A DNA stretch of 64,000 nt from Galbula dea (Eukaryota; Chordata; Aves; Piciformes; Galbulidae): the NCBI GenBank assembly GCA_013399015.1, contig VWZX01010538.1, positions 1,094,624-1,158,623 on the forward strand. Reading direction: 5' to 3'. Of this stretch, positions 24,960 through 37,615 are shown piece after piece. Position 1 is the first letter of the stretch. The number at the start of each line of letters is the position of its first letter. Both the position numbers and the translations under genes were made by a program. The notes below the pieces were generated by a model. That model did no database searches, had not been told where the DNA came from, and saw only the letters and a program-made list of their open reading frames with translations.

Positions 24960-25310
24960 AGGTTGTTGCGAGACAGAACGTTCCCGAAACAGTCTCCACT
25001 GCGCCTGTGCAGCAGCTGGTCGGCTTACTGGGAGAGGGGAAATGCGCCCGCTCCTCTATAGCCGAGCCGAGGAGCACCAAGGGCGCATGCGCTGTGGGCA
25101 ACAACCGGTGAACCGGGGGAGCCTCTCCTAAGTGTGCAAGGAGCCAATACGATGGGGTGTGACTTTGCGCCTGCGCGGCAAGTCACTGAGTGAAGGAGCA
25201 TGCGCTATGGGGCTCGGGGAAGTGTGTTGGGATGGAGTTTTGGATGGAGGAGGGTTTGTCTTTTCAATGAAAGGGGTGCTTGGGTGTGGTTGTTGCGGTG
25301 ATTGGTGAGG
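24960..25310. promoter_or_regulatory. CpG-rich promoter with NRF1-type sites upstream of DUSP11
   Basis: A perfect NRF1 palindrome GCGCATGCGC lies at 25083-25092, a one-mismatch copy TGCGCCTGCGC at 25166-25176, and GCATGCGC at 25198-25205. CCAAT boxes are at 25144-25148 (plus strand) and 25301-25305 (minus strand). A YY1-type ATGGCGG lies at 24800-24806. GC and CpG are far above the surrounding level from about 24.3 to 25.65 kb. There is no TATA box. The layout is typical of a housekeeping and possibly divergent promoter; the leftward gene is DUSP11. No plus-strand gene can be named. Confidence 0.6.
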
Positions 25311-25390
25311 GATCTTTCGGTTCTCTCTGTGCTGGGTGGGTGAAAGGAGACGGGTATGGTTTTTCTCGGTGGGAGGTTTTCTGTGAGGTG

Positions 25391-25723
25391 CTACCAGAGA
25401 GCTCGGGCCCGGTCGAGCCGTAGAGTGTGTGAGCCGTCGCTGGGGCTAGAAGGAATCTGTGAGAGCAGCGCGCGGAGCGGGCGGGACGGGAAGCCTATAG
25501 TGGCTTCCTGTTGTATGGACAGGTGCACTATGTCCCCGTCTACAGCTTTCTTCTCGGAAGAGATGCGCCGACTCCTGCGCTCGGGGCTGCTTTCAGCTCT
25601 TTCTCGCTCTTTGTTTTGGCTAGATCTGTCTACAGATTGCTCTCCTGTGCCATCTCTGTCTGGCTTGCTGTAGTATCCTCTTCGCCTCTTGATGTTCAAC
25701 AGGGGGATAGATAAAGAGGGCAT
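25391..25723 (-). other. Open frame of unknown status in CpG-rich DNA
   Basis: A 110-codon frame with charged Arg/Glu/Ser-rich stretches (for example RSSQNKERERAESSPERRSR). The opposite strand is also open for 105 codons (25356-25673), as expected in GC-rich DNA, so coding is uncertain. I do not recognise the protein. It could be a 5' exon of a minus-strand transcript or simply promoter-proximal sequence. Confidence 0.2.
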
Positions 25724-28401
25724 ACCCTCCTGTGTTAGAATGGGAGCCAGATGGGGTGTGAAGGAGGGGTTCAGGCTGGCCTTTTAAGTTATTTCTGAAA
25801 CTTTTCAGAAAAAAGTTAAAAAACTGTAAGTAACTTACAGTGTATTAATGTATAAATGCAGCCAATAAAGGCTGCAAATCCAACCTATTTGGACTTCCCA
25901 TTCACCAAAATATATGAGACAGAAGTTGTTAGTGTTATTGTTTCAGCAGAGAAGTTAGTTACCACATAACTGATAAGCCTCGTTATTAATTACAGAGCTG
26001 CAATTTAGTCTGAAGTTATTCAGCAGGCACTAGAGAAACAGAACAACTTTCTTTCTTGTAGTCAAGACAGTTCACTTCTAACATTTCCAAGACTAGAACA
26101 TTACATATTCTAGCAGTTTTGTGTTTGGCTTTTTTTGGTTGTTGTTGTACTGGAGAAAATACCCAACTATAACTCCTGAATATACTTTAGTGTCTTATTG
26201 CTTCTTTCACTTCCATTCCTTTATGGCGCACTTTAGAGCAATGTTACATATATAACTGTTAGTTTGCTCTTCTGAATTGGATGTACTCTGAAGCAATGCT
26301 CCTTCAACTCAGTGCAGACACTTTAGACAAATGGAGCCTGGTCAGAAACCAACTGAAAGGTAATCAGATGAAAAGGGAAATAATTTTTAAAATGCCAGAT
26401 TTCATATACTATAAAGAAAGAGCTAGAAGAATACACAGTAAATATGTGGGCTGCTTAAGTGTGTTTGCCAAAAGTCTTCACTTTCTGCATTTTTCCACAT
26501 CTGTGTAAGAAATATTTCATGACTGATTTCACTAAATCACTGGAGTGAAAGCAGAAGGTCTCTACTTAATGCATTAGAGCTGAGAGCTCAGGTTAGAAAG
26601 AAGATTGTAATCTTTTTGATATGGATAACAATAGAAATAGCTTGATACTACTTAAAAGAAAAAGGACCACTTGCCAGTCTTCCTCCAAACTCAAATGGTT
26701 CTTTCAGTGAACATAAGATTTAAATATTATTTGAATAGTTATTTTGCAGACTTTTGCTGTATTGTTTCTTGTATGAGTGTATGTGGCTTGAAGAATATAT
26801 ATTGCTTTACCATTCTTTCATCAGTTTGGTTCTGTCACCTGCATGGTTTTCTTTGAGTTTTTATCTTTTCTTTATTTATTGAGAAAAAGTAAAAGGTGTT
26901 GGTCTGTGCAGTATGCTTTTTCATCTGTAGGTCACAAGGGACTCTCTGGGTTCAGGTCCAGTTCTCAACCCTGTTTAGACACAGTACACTTCGAAATTAT
27001 GGCAAATTCCAAAAGCTTGTGCTTTTCTTTGCTCTCCCTTGAATGTAGTGTCAGATATGATAACAGCATCGATTAAAGAGAATATCTCCTACACAGCTAG
27101 AGCTAATGCCAAATTCTTTTCTAACTAGATGTTTCAAAATAGATAATCTCCTTAGTCAGATAACGCAGATTTTGAAAACAGTTAATTATCTTCCTTGCTT
27201 AAGCCAATTTATTTAATTTTTTTCTTTTACTGTCCTTGAAATTTCATTGAGCTGTGCACTTTGGTTTACTTAATTATTTCTATGTACTCCCATACACTAC
27301 TTTTGAGTGGTCATTGGTGGGTGATAGCCAGAGTGGTTGTCAGTACTAGAAACATGTCTTGAAAATTTAAACCATGATTTACAGTGAAACAGCTGTCATA
27401 ATGCTCCTCATAATTTATTTATTAATCTGTTTTGATGTCTGCTTGATACTGTATCATTTAACATGGATCATGGAGCAAAAACGTTGAATTTGTTTTTTGT
27501 TCTTATTTCATCAAAGACTTTCTTCACTCTTGTCCTACAGCAAATGCTTTCATACAGCAGTTTTGAGATCTCATTTATGAGACTTACAAAGACACCATAT
27601 ACTGTTTCTGATGCTTTTCATATTGGATTATTCCTCTTGGCTTTTAATACAAATCATACCTTTTCTGTTTATTTTGCATATTTCTTGTGGTCTGACTTCA
27701 CCTTTTTTTTGATCTTCTATATAGTTACTAAACATCAGATGAACAATTATATTTTTAATTGACTTGTTCTTTGAAGCTGTGGAGTCTTTATTCCTCTTAA
27801 AGAAGAGTATTTGGGATGTAAATGAAATTGTCAAGTTCAGAATAAGAAATTCTGTTAATAGCAATGCTGGTATAAATCTGTAATAGCTTTTGTTTTGTTT
27901 TTGAATGCAAGTAGTGTGTATTTGCATCAATGTAGCTGATGACAGCAGAGTCCCTTTTGAAGAGGAAAAACTTGCATCCAGTGATTTGACTGGATTTTTT
28001 CAAAGAAATATTTGTGTATTTTAGAGGGATGTTTTTATGCAGTTTGATTATGTTATTAGATTGAAGAAAGATCTAGTACTTGCAGCTGAGCTGTGCTGTA
28101 AGCCAACTAACTTCAAAGGGTAACTTTGACATTAATCTAAACAGCCATCTGAACAACAGCTGTGTTCTCTTAAATGGTAATATTCCCAATTTATGTTAAA
28201 TGTGTCTTTGAATATTGTTGGTTATTTACAGAATTTTACTGGTTATTAATCTGTCTTCTTGCATTATGAATTTAGTCAGATTCTTTTTTTAAGAACAGTA
28301 AGTCAGAAAGAGTGAAGATCAAAAGTAATTTTTATTTTCATTGTATAAAGTGCTAGTCTCAATTTGGAAATAGTCTGCTCTGAAACACAGATTTGCACTG
28401 T

Positions 28402-28417
28402 AACCACCAGAGGGAGC
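28402..28417 (+). promoter_or_regulatory. CTCF-like motif
   Basis: Reads CCACCAGAGGGAGC at 28404-28417, matching the core CCASYAGRKGGC at 11 of 12 positions. It sits between the two genes and could be a boundary site; there is no proof of binding. Confidence 0.35.
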
Positions 28418-29234
28418 AAATTGCATGCTGGAGACTTCACTAAAAATGTTTTCAGTTGTCAAGAATCTAAAGCTAGAAAATAACCCAGGGGTAATTCACA
28501 CTCCTGATTTTTGTGTCAGAAAATAATCCATTTGGAAATCAACAATAAATGTTAAGTGCCAAATATCAGAAACATTTGACACTTAAATTTATTAATATTT
28601 ATATTCTCTAATAAAAATGTGACAGCAGTTTGTCAAACAGTTAAAGTATAGGAAAAATATATTGGATTTACATTTTATTTTAAAGCATTGAAAGCTTTTC
28701 CTTATTTGTTTTTCATAGTTTACTGATGACATTGGGTATATTGGTAGACCACAAACGGAGCCTACAGGAAGGTAGTACAACAAAAATACTTATTTACATG
28801 TTTCCTGCTATTGTGCAGCAAAATTTAACCAGACAGCTAGAAGTGTATTAATTTTTATTTTTACATGCTTGCATTGAATAGTCACATGGAGTTTGGTGGC
28901 AATTCCCATGGTTTAAGGTAGAGATTTCTGAATTTAATTTCCTCATATTCATTCAGCAGCAGTACTACTGGCTCCTGATGGTGTATGAGACTTTATTTTT
29001 GAGGAAGGATGCCTCCAAATCTCTGTAAATAATTTCACTCCCTTAAATGAGAAACCCATGCTGCTGTCTTTCCCATCCTCATCACCTCAGCCACAACTTT
29101 CCACCTTTTGAACAGTGTCAGTACAGTGGTTGGAAATAGAGAGTGGACACAAGGTCTTTTACCACGTACAGAAGGAGGCTGTCATGAAAGATGATGAACA
29201 TGGCACTGTTAGTCATACGATTTAATTTTAGGTA

Positions 29235-29308
29235 GTTTTGTGAGGAGCAGGGAGTTGAACTCGATCCTTATTTGTCCCTTCCAACTTGAGATACTCTGAC
29301 TCTATGAA
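29235..29308 (+). mobile_element. CR1 3'-terminal scrap
   Basis: Reads GGAGTTGAACTCGATCCTT, then TCCCTTCCAACTTGAGATA and CTCTGACTCTATGA, the last about 70 bp of a CR1 element in plus orientation. Confidence 0.8.
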
Positions 29309-29639
29309 CAGAAGTGGCCCATGTGGAGATACAAACTTCACACATAAGAGTATCTTCCTGTAAGCAAGATTATGAGCTGTACAGACATGCCACTTTGAAG
29401 TGGTGTATATGTCACACATGCAACAGTTGCAGACAGACTAAAAATTATTTATTTCTGTATCATGTTTCCAGCAGTCCTGAGTACATGTGTACAGAGGCCA
29501 GTAGCACTTCCTTGGAGAGAATATGAACTGAAGTACTGCTTTAAGGATGTGTTGATTTAGTATACATTACCATTGTTTATAAAGGGCTAATAATATGGCA
29601 TTTCTTTGTGTACCTTTGTGTTTCAGGAGTTCTTGAGAT

Positions 29640-29872
29640 ACATTGACCAGAGGGAACTGGAAGAACCTCATTGAGGGGGTGTTTATATACACTGCAGAGT
29701 ATGGTCTCTAAGTGCACGTTCACGCAGAACCTCTANGTACCTGTTTATATTTTGTTTCCTTTATATCTGTTATTATTATTAAAGCAGTTTTTAGTTTTTA
29801 ACTTCCAATCCAGTCTCTCCTTTACCTGCTGTGTGGGGGGGGCTGGGAGGAGCCCTTAAACCCACCACACCT
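29640..29872 (+). mobile_element. Possible solo-LTR fragment of an endogenous retrovirus
   Basis: A TTATTATTATTAAAGCAGTT stretch with a polyadenylation-type TATTAAA is followed by ACTTCCAATCCAGTCTCTCC, then a G-run and a G/A-rich block. This order resembles the 3' half of avian ERVL-type LTRs. No coding region, terminal TG/CA pair or target duplication could be identified. It contains the N at 29736. Confidence 0.35.
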
Positions 29873-32800
29873 CTATATTCACATTTCCTCTACTCCTAGA
29901 GCAAGTCAAGGATTACAGTGCCCCCTAAAGCAATTGTACTTTATTTAACCAGATCAAGTGAGGTGCAGATACTTGCCAAGTATCCTGCCTGAAAGCTGAG
30001 ACCAGTAATAAACAGTAGTTCAGAAAAGCTTCTAAAAACTTTTCTGACTGCTTTACTTTTGGGCTTCTAGGTAGGCCTACTTATAAGTTCAGTCTTCAGC
30101 AATATCTAGTTGCCTTTCTTCTCTTCTGCTCAGACACTTTTCATCCACCCTGCAGCTACTTGTTTGTGTTTCCTGATTAAAGCTCTTCCTCTCACTTCCT
30201 CCCTAGCTCCTGTGGATTATAAACTACATGCTTTGTAGCCTGGAAAGACTTGATGGATTAATTTCTAAGATGTGCGTAGCCACCTTTGTTTTACTACTTA
30301 ACACACTTATGAACAAAACACAAACAAATATGAAATGTTACCAGCCCTGTGTTAGGAACAGTTAGATAGCTAGACTACTAATCTGTATTAGTGTAAAGAT
30401 TTTTCTTGGAAATTAATTTTCTCTAGCTCACCATATCAGAGCCACAGACACTTTGTGGTTTCTCTTAGTTTGTTCAGGTCATAGAGGATTTTTCTCCTCC
30501 GAGTTTCTTAGATTGTAACAGGGATAACAGTAGATAAGGTGCCTTTTTTCTTTCTTTTTTTTTATTATTTCTTCCCACTTACCCCTTCCCATCCCCCATT
30601 TCCCTTTTCCTCTCCATTATAAAAGACAGACACCATATGAGGACCCTTCTGAAACAATATGTACAATTCCACTTGCCTGTGTTCAAGAAAGATGAGCACA
30701 GAACAAAAGTGGTGCACCAGAATGCTAGGAATTAGTAGTTGTGAGTACAGACGCCTCTTCTGAACAGAAACTGAAAATCTGTGAGCAGTTGTGGCCAGAG
30801 AGGGATTTACTGAGGAGGTTGAAGTGGCTGCAACTTCTCCTTCCCATTTTTAGCATTGATTAGGGAGCACATGCTCCTAGACATGTGATGGGGGGAACGG
30901 CTCTGCAACTTTTCCATAGTTGCTTTATTTAACTGGAACAGGAAGAGAAACCTATAAAAAATAATAGTGATTTAAATTAAAAGACAGCATTGGAGTGGGA
31001 ATAGATGTCCAAGAGTATGTTTAAGCTCACAGACATGACCTGAAAGCTTTAAACCTTGTCAGACAAAGGCTTCAGAGCAATTTGACAGAAGGGTTTATAT
31101 GACATATTTGCTTATTGGACTTTATGCTGCAGGAGATCTCCAGGTCATTATGTTTTCATGAAAAAAAAAAAAAAATTCATCTATGAGAAGTTGTTTAAAG
31201 ATTTTTCTAACAGATTTCAGCAATTTCCTTTGCTTCATAGAGTTCTGTAGTAGTCCATAATGGTTAGGGCTCTCCTTTTTCCTTTGGGGATTCTTATGGA
31301 GACCTGTAAAGATTGAAGCGATTGATAATTTTTTCTTAAGGTTTTTAAGAAAATTACTTGAAGTGAAAGTAACATGCTTTGTAGTAAAAATGCCCAAGTC
31401 CATGACTGTACCATTTCTGTAGTAAGTTTTGTTACAGCTATAGTAGGTGACAGCTTAAAAGATTGCAGATGAAGTCTGGATTGGGTTCTGAACACCACTT
31501 TCTTTATCCTGAAAGGAGATACAAAAGGATATGTCTTTTTTTTCCCCCAAAAAAAATTTCCTAACTGTGATCTGACAAGCTGCCAATACTGACCTCTACC
31601 TGCCTCTTGATGGTTGTGAATTACATGTTTTCTGGAGGTTTTAGAGAATTTTTTCCCTTCCATTAACTCTAAATTTAAGAAAGCATTCTTCTTCAGGAAA
31701 ATGCTTAAGCACATGCTTATCAGCCATTCAGATGTTAAAATGCAGGTGAGGTGCTATGCCTGTGAGGTAGTGAAGTGTAAATTTTATTTGAAAGCCATGC
31801 AGTTGCTGTGGTCAATTAAAATTAGGCAGCAGTTTGACTTCATTTGGAGGGGGAACAGGGTGACCAGATACATTTAAAAAAAATTATATGCATGCACAAT
31901 TTTGCTTTTAAAGAGCTTTTGTTCTTCTGTCAACAAATTTTGATGTAGATCTACCATTCTTTCTAGATGAAAAAGAGAAACTGTGTGCTTTGATGTTAGG
32001 CAAACTCAGGCATCCGTTATCATGGTCAGCTGGTGGGGGCAGTGCTTTCCTGTAGGACTGGTTCCTCAGCTGATAAATTCTACTTGATGCAGGTCATAAT
32101 GAATTGTATATTTTTAAGGTTTGTCAGGCTTCTTATCAATCAGGATTTCATGTTCAGAACTGTGGGAAATGTTTGTATGGGTTTCCTAGTGGTTCCTTCT
32201 AGATTTTTTTTTTTTTTTGTAATAGCTATAATATTAAATCAGATAACCTGATTAATCTCTCAGATTTGGAAATGTGTTCTAAAATTTTATATACATTGTA
32301 GGAACTTTCTGATGCAATAAACATTTGTTTCTGTAAATGTTCTCCAATCCCTGCTAGATAGTTTTATTTTAGTGTGATGGGAAATACAAGTGCAGGAATA
32401 GCTGTTGGAATTTGATGGCTTAGTAACACAAACTTATTGAATGGGCCAAAGCAATTGAACTTGATCCCAAATATCCTGTGTATTCGTGTATGAGGGAATT
32501 GATTATGTTAATGCTTAGCAGATTTTGATGGCATATTTTTGTGTTTTTTTCAGAAGAAAACGCGTACTGTCTGTGCTGTGTTATGTGGAGTACTTGTAGA
32601 TACTATTAATATTTTTCATGCACATTCTTAGGCTTCAAGATTAAAAAAAAAGGGACTGAGTTAAAGCTAGTTGTATTTTTTAAAAGTTTATTAGATAAAA
32701 GCAAAGCATGGGAACAAACTTAAGTAGTTACCATAGTTATTTAAAACCCCAGTGAAGAACTGTTGCCTGAGATTAGGTATTGACCCAGAATAGTAAAACC

Positions 32801-35800
32801 AAATTGAGAAAGCTGTATCTTTTTCTACAGCTACATAAAAGTCACTTTTGTGACTGTGATAAAGATCCAGTCCTCTCCAGGGTGAACAGATGTCTTGTGC
32901 ATACTCAGTAGCTCTGGGACATTCTGCATGTGTTAGATTTATTGCATGCTCTAGAGAATACAGGCTGTAATTCTGATTTGCAGGCAGTGTTGGATTTACA
33001 CTGTATGTTCTGTATGGTTCATCTAACTCTAACAGGGGTAATATATAGCTAATAATCCAGTGAAAAGAGAAAAATTATGTGAAATTATTTTGCAAGAAAC
33101 ATCTTTAATTTACAGTACTGCTCATTAGAAAAGGGCAGTCAGTAATTTCTTGGATGATTTTTGAGATGCAGAAACGTGAAATGTGTTCATTTTAAAGTAC
33201 AACAAAGGAAGTAGAACAGACAATAATATAAAGTTTTTCGAAATTGAGACAATTTGTAAAATCTTCCAGCCTTGCTCTTGCATCTTCTCACAGTATGCAA
33301 TATCCAAGGAACAAATCATTCCAAAATACTTTTGTGTTGAACAGCTGCAGGAGAATTTAACTTTTTACTGAAGAAGATGCTAAAAAGTGTAATTCCTTCC
33401 AGCTGTTTTAGTTTACAACTTTAGGTAGTTAAAATTTGCTTTTTTCGAGATACCACATGTGATACTTCAGGAATTAGTATTTCAGATACAGTCTTTGTTT
33501 TAACTTTTATATGACAAATTGTATTAATTTTAATCTGTAACTTTCAAAATATTTTCTGAATCCATCTTTCCTGTTCCTTTATATGTTTATGCAGCATAGA
33601 ATTTAATTCATTATCATCTTAGTGCTCGTTCATATATATGTATACTACCTCTTACATTTCCTACTTTCAACACATTTGGATTGACGGCAATTAGAAGGAT
33701 ATTAGGTATATTGGTTAACAGTACAAATTATGTCATCCAAATCCAATAAGAAATTTATTATAGCTTACAAAATTTTGCTTATATGTATTATGGCTAGACA
33801 CTGTTATTTTGAACAAAATAAACCATTTTTCCCTCAACTTACATGTCCTCAAAGTGAAGGTCTGGGGGAAAACTTTAGAATGTAGTTGAAAAATAAGATT
33901 TTTATTAGATACTGCATCTAGCATGCTGATTTTTGTAGACTGGAAGACTTCTCACACATTCTTTATGGACAGGACTGTATATACCATGAAACATTGTTAG
34001 CCCATATGCTGAGCTGCCAGAATTTATCATGAGAGATGAAGCTCTGAGGGAGAGAAAGAATCAGCAGAAGCAATGCGTCAAAGAAGTATGAACATTATTT
34101 TGTTTGAATGTTTCTGTGTTTTGGAAAAAATTTGGTGGTTGATTTCACTACTATGTATTACATGCATATACATATTTTAAATATAAAATTCCTTTTTCTT
34201 GGCTTGTATCATTAATAACTTAGGAATCAAATATACTGGATGAGAATGATGTTGGTATTTAGAAGACAACTGAAAGTAAATGAGGTGGAAGATTACCAAA
34301 ACAAACTGGTTTAAGATAATTCTAATTCTTGCAGAATAACTATTTGCTTCACAGCAAGGAAAAAAGTAAAATCCTTTAATTGCTAGCTAAATACAGACTG
34401 CATGATTTGCTATGGTAGTCAGACCTGTGTATGGAAATAACCGTATAATAATATAGTTCCAGATGAGTTTTCAAGATGAATTATGCAAAACCTGGGAACT
34501 CTTTCTTCCAAGAGCTCTAGAAGAAGCATGTGGGGCAGAGGAAGAAAGGGCTTCTCTTGAAAGCTCACATTTTCTTTTGTATCTAGGAGAGAAACAGTAT
34601 TAGAGAGAGAGGACAGAATTTCAGGTGAACAGTTCATTCCTTATACTTTTGCATATAGTATTGCATTAGTCTGACTGTGGGAAATAAGAACAACATGCAG
34701 TACTCTTGTGCAAATATTTTCTGTATTTTGGGGGAAAAAAGCATGAGTGCTTTTGGAATGACTGTTTTAGAAGCAAGTCTTTGATTCAATAAATGTTTGC
34801 ATATTTTTACTTCTGTGTCTAAGAAAAGCATAAAAAAATCAAATATACATCTATTATACCACAAAGATTTATTGAAAAGTTGCTGCTTTCCTGTATCAAG
34901 TCTAGGAGGGTCCTCTGCTTTCTGCGTTTAGTCAGATCCACTAAGGGGAAAGTGCAAGAAATGCTGTCATAGACACTTACTGATTGATTTGCTTAAAGAG
35001 GTATTTCTTCCTTGCCTACATTCAGGCTTAAATCCTGAATGATTTCATTAGCTACGTAAATGCTTAATCTCTTGAAAATCCTGCCAAGCTCTTGCCCTCA
35101 CTGAAAGCTGTGATAATTTGTCCTAGTTAATTTTGTATTTAAATACATTGCCTTTCATTTTCACTAAATAGTCCTTTTTGTTTTCTTCTTTTCTTTTTTA
35201 TTAATGGAGAGATGAATAAGGACACCAATTTTACCGTATCTGTCCTGTTATTTTTCACCCCTCTGGTCTTTGCTTTTACTAGATTCTTCTTGAAACAATA
35301 CCTTTTTTTTTTTCCAGTTTGTCAGTGCAGTCACTGCAGTTGTATATGAGGTAAAATTAAATACTTATGGAAGTCAATGTCTTTAATCCTGTTTTTTCAA
35401 CATACAGTAGTATTTTTGAGACCGCTGTAATTTGTGCTTTAATTATTATTTTGACATATAAAAGACTTTGATCTGTTGTGAGTTGTCCTGTACCTTTTAC
35501 AAAGGAAAGAAAACAATTTGTAAAAGCCTGCAGAAGAAAGTGCTGATTTAATTCTAGGGTTTGTAGTTTTACTGCAAGTATGTAAGAAAGCTAAAGAGCC
35601 TGTCCTTTTTTTTTTTCCATTGGAAGCATACATCGTTGTTACCTATTTTGTATTGATGTAAGGGAAAAATAGCATTTGTACTAACTCTGATAAATTGTTG
35701 TGGAATCTCTTAATGCTGCTTTATTACAAAGGGATATGTTACAAGCAGTTTGATGCATTTTTATTCCCTCCAGGATGTTGACTGCTTCATCAATAGGGCA

Positions 35801-36269
35801 AATATGAGAATGTGGAGTTAAATCAGCAGGAGATAAATGGTTTCCTGTTAAATATAAACCAATGCATGTACTAACATAAGTATAAACAAGAATATATGAG
35901 CAAGGAATGTCTTATGGAAATAAACAGAACAGGCAGCATTCTCAAAGAGAAAGTTGTGGTGGAAGTGCTTCCAAGCTACTTTGGTGTTTTCACAATGCAG
36001 TAGATCAAGGAAGTGGTGAAAATTCTTGAGGTATCTTAGCCTTTGTGGTCTCTCCTTGGTGTAGTGTTACATGCTTGCTACCTTTTTACCAACTAGTAAT
36101 CCTAAGTATTAGGAGACTTTACAAGAAATTCTCTAAACAGACCTAGAACTATCTCTATGTTGAGGGAGGATCCCCTTAGAGCACATAATCTGAACCTGGC
36201 TATTGAAGCCTGATACAGACTTTTCTACTAGTAGAGAACCTGTTTCCCAGTAGAATCTTATCCTACTTT

Positions 36270-36330
36270 CACATCTGTCATTCAACAGTCATACATCAAC
36301 AGATGAATGACACATCTGTCATTCAACAGT
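36270..36330. repeat. Local 20-bp direct repeat with embedded hairpin
   Basis: CACATCTGTCATTCAACAGT occurs exactly at 36270-36289 and 36311-36330. Overlapping the second copy is a perfect 9-bp inverted repeat (TGAATGACA at 36304-36312, TGTCATTCA at 36317-36325) around a 4-nt loop. Confidence 0.85.
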
Positions 36331-37559
36331 GCATGGCTACACACCCACTCCTTTGTCTGTCAATGAAGATAGTCTTCTAGATGTTCATAATCTGTGCTGG
36401 AAGGGTATGGAATATCCAAGTCCTTTGCAATTGTCCTTACTGCACTGCAGTGGACAAGCACTAAGGTAAGATCCAAGCACCAAGATAGGATGCAAGGCTA
36501 GTAGCACAGAACTGCTCTCCAAAATACAGGCATTTTTCCATTTCTGATGAATTTCTCCATCTCTGGAGATCTGCAGTGATGCCATGTAGAGTGCCACTTA
36601 CCCTCCTGCAAAATCTATGCATCTAAACGTACTGCAACACTTAGCAAAACACTGCTGCTGTCAATGTTTTAAAAGCAAACCAAACAACTGGAAAACTCTT
36701 TAAGTAACATAGTTGATAGGTGGTTGGAATGCAAATGTGTGTACGGTTGACCTCTGTAGAAAAGGCTAAAGCAAAACTATTTGGCAAAATAAATATAATA
36801 AAATAAACACTGTGCTGACAGTAGGCAGATTCAGAATCTGCCCTTCTGCTGTGGAGTCCCATTAATAAATCTGTAGGTCAAACTGAAAGGAGGGCAAGTC
36901 TTAGAAGTACCTAGTCTGATAGGCTTGAGTATTGGAACATCCATAGTGTAACTGTGCCAATGTGTCATACAGGATTTTTCGGTTATTTCTATTGTCTGTT
37001 TTAATTTTCTGAGAATTTGTAAGTAATGCTTACATGTCTGTCTTTGTTTTCTTAAATAAAAGATACCTTGATAGCCGAAGATGCATAGGAAAAGGTGTTT
37101 GAGGAGAAAATAATTCTTAACAAGACCTTGGTTACCAAATAGACTTCACAAAGGTATTTGTAAAATGCTTCATTTAAACTGCAAGCATTGCAAATATAGT
37201 AGAGCATCTTTCAACTAGACAGTGGTTACTGATAAAGATATGTAAGTGTTTTTCTCTTAAATAATCCAAGTTGCAGTTGCAGGTGTAGTAGTGTTTTCCC
37301 CAGCTATCAGATGTCATATTTAGATGCCACACGTGCATTTGCAGTTAATAATGGAAGCTGTATACCACACTGGCACTCATTTTTCAGAAATTCCAAGCTA
37401 AGAATTTTCTCTTTACATGTATTTTCATCCATACCCAAGTAATATTTTGGTTTTGTGGGTTTAAATAGTTTCTTTGATCAATCATAAATAGGTATCTTTT
37501 AGTTAAACTCTAATGTTTAAAACCAAATTACTGTTGCTTACCTGTCATGGAATAAGATT

Positions 37560-37615
37560 ATAGTCTAGATTATTTCAGTTGCAAGGGACCTGCAACAATC
37601 ATCCAGATAAGGAAT
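37560..37615 (-). mobile_element. Short CR1 scrap
   Basis: CAGTTGCAAGGGACCTGCAACAATCATCCAGA, split by substitutions, matches the 'TTGGAAGGGACCT...ATCATCTAGTCC' signature near CR1 3' ends. Confidence 0.55.

Noticed and set aside
31235..31714. 159-codon minus-strand open frame in the intergenic region
   Set aside because: Lys/Leu/Ser-rich with no motif; a second overlapping frame is equally open; crosses homopolymer runs.
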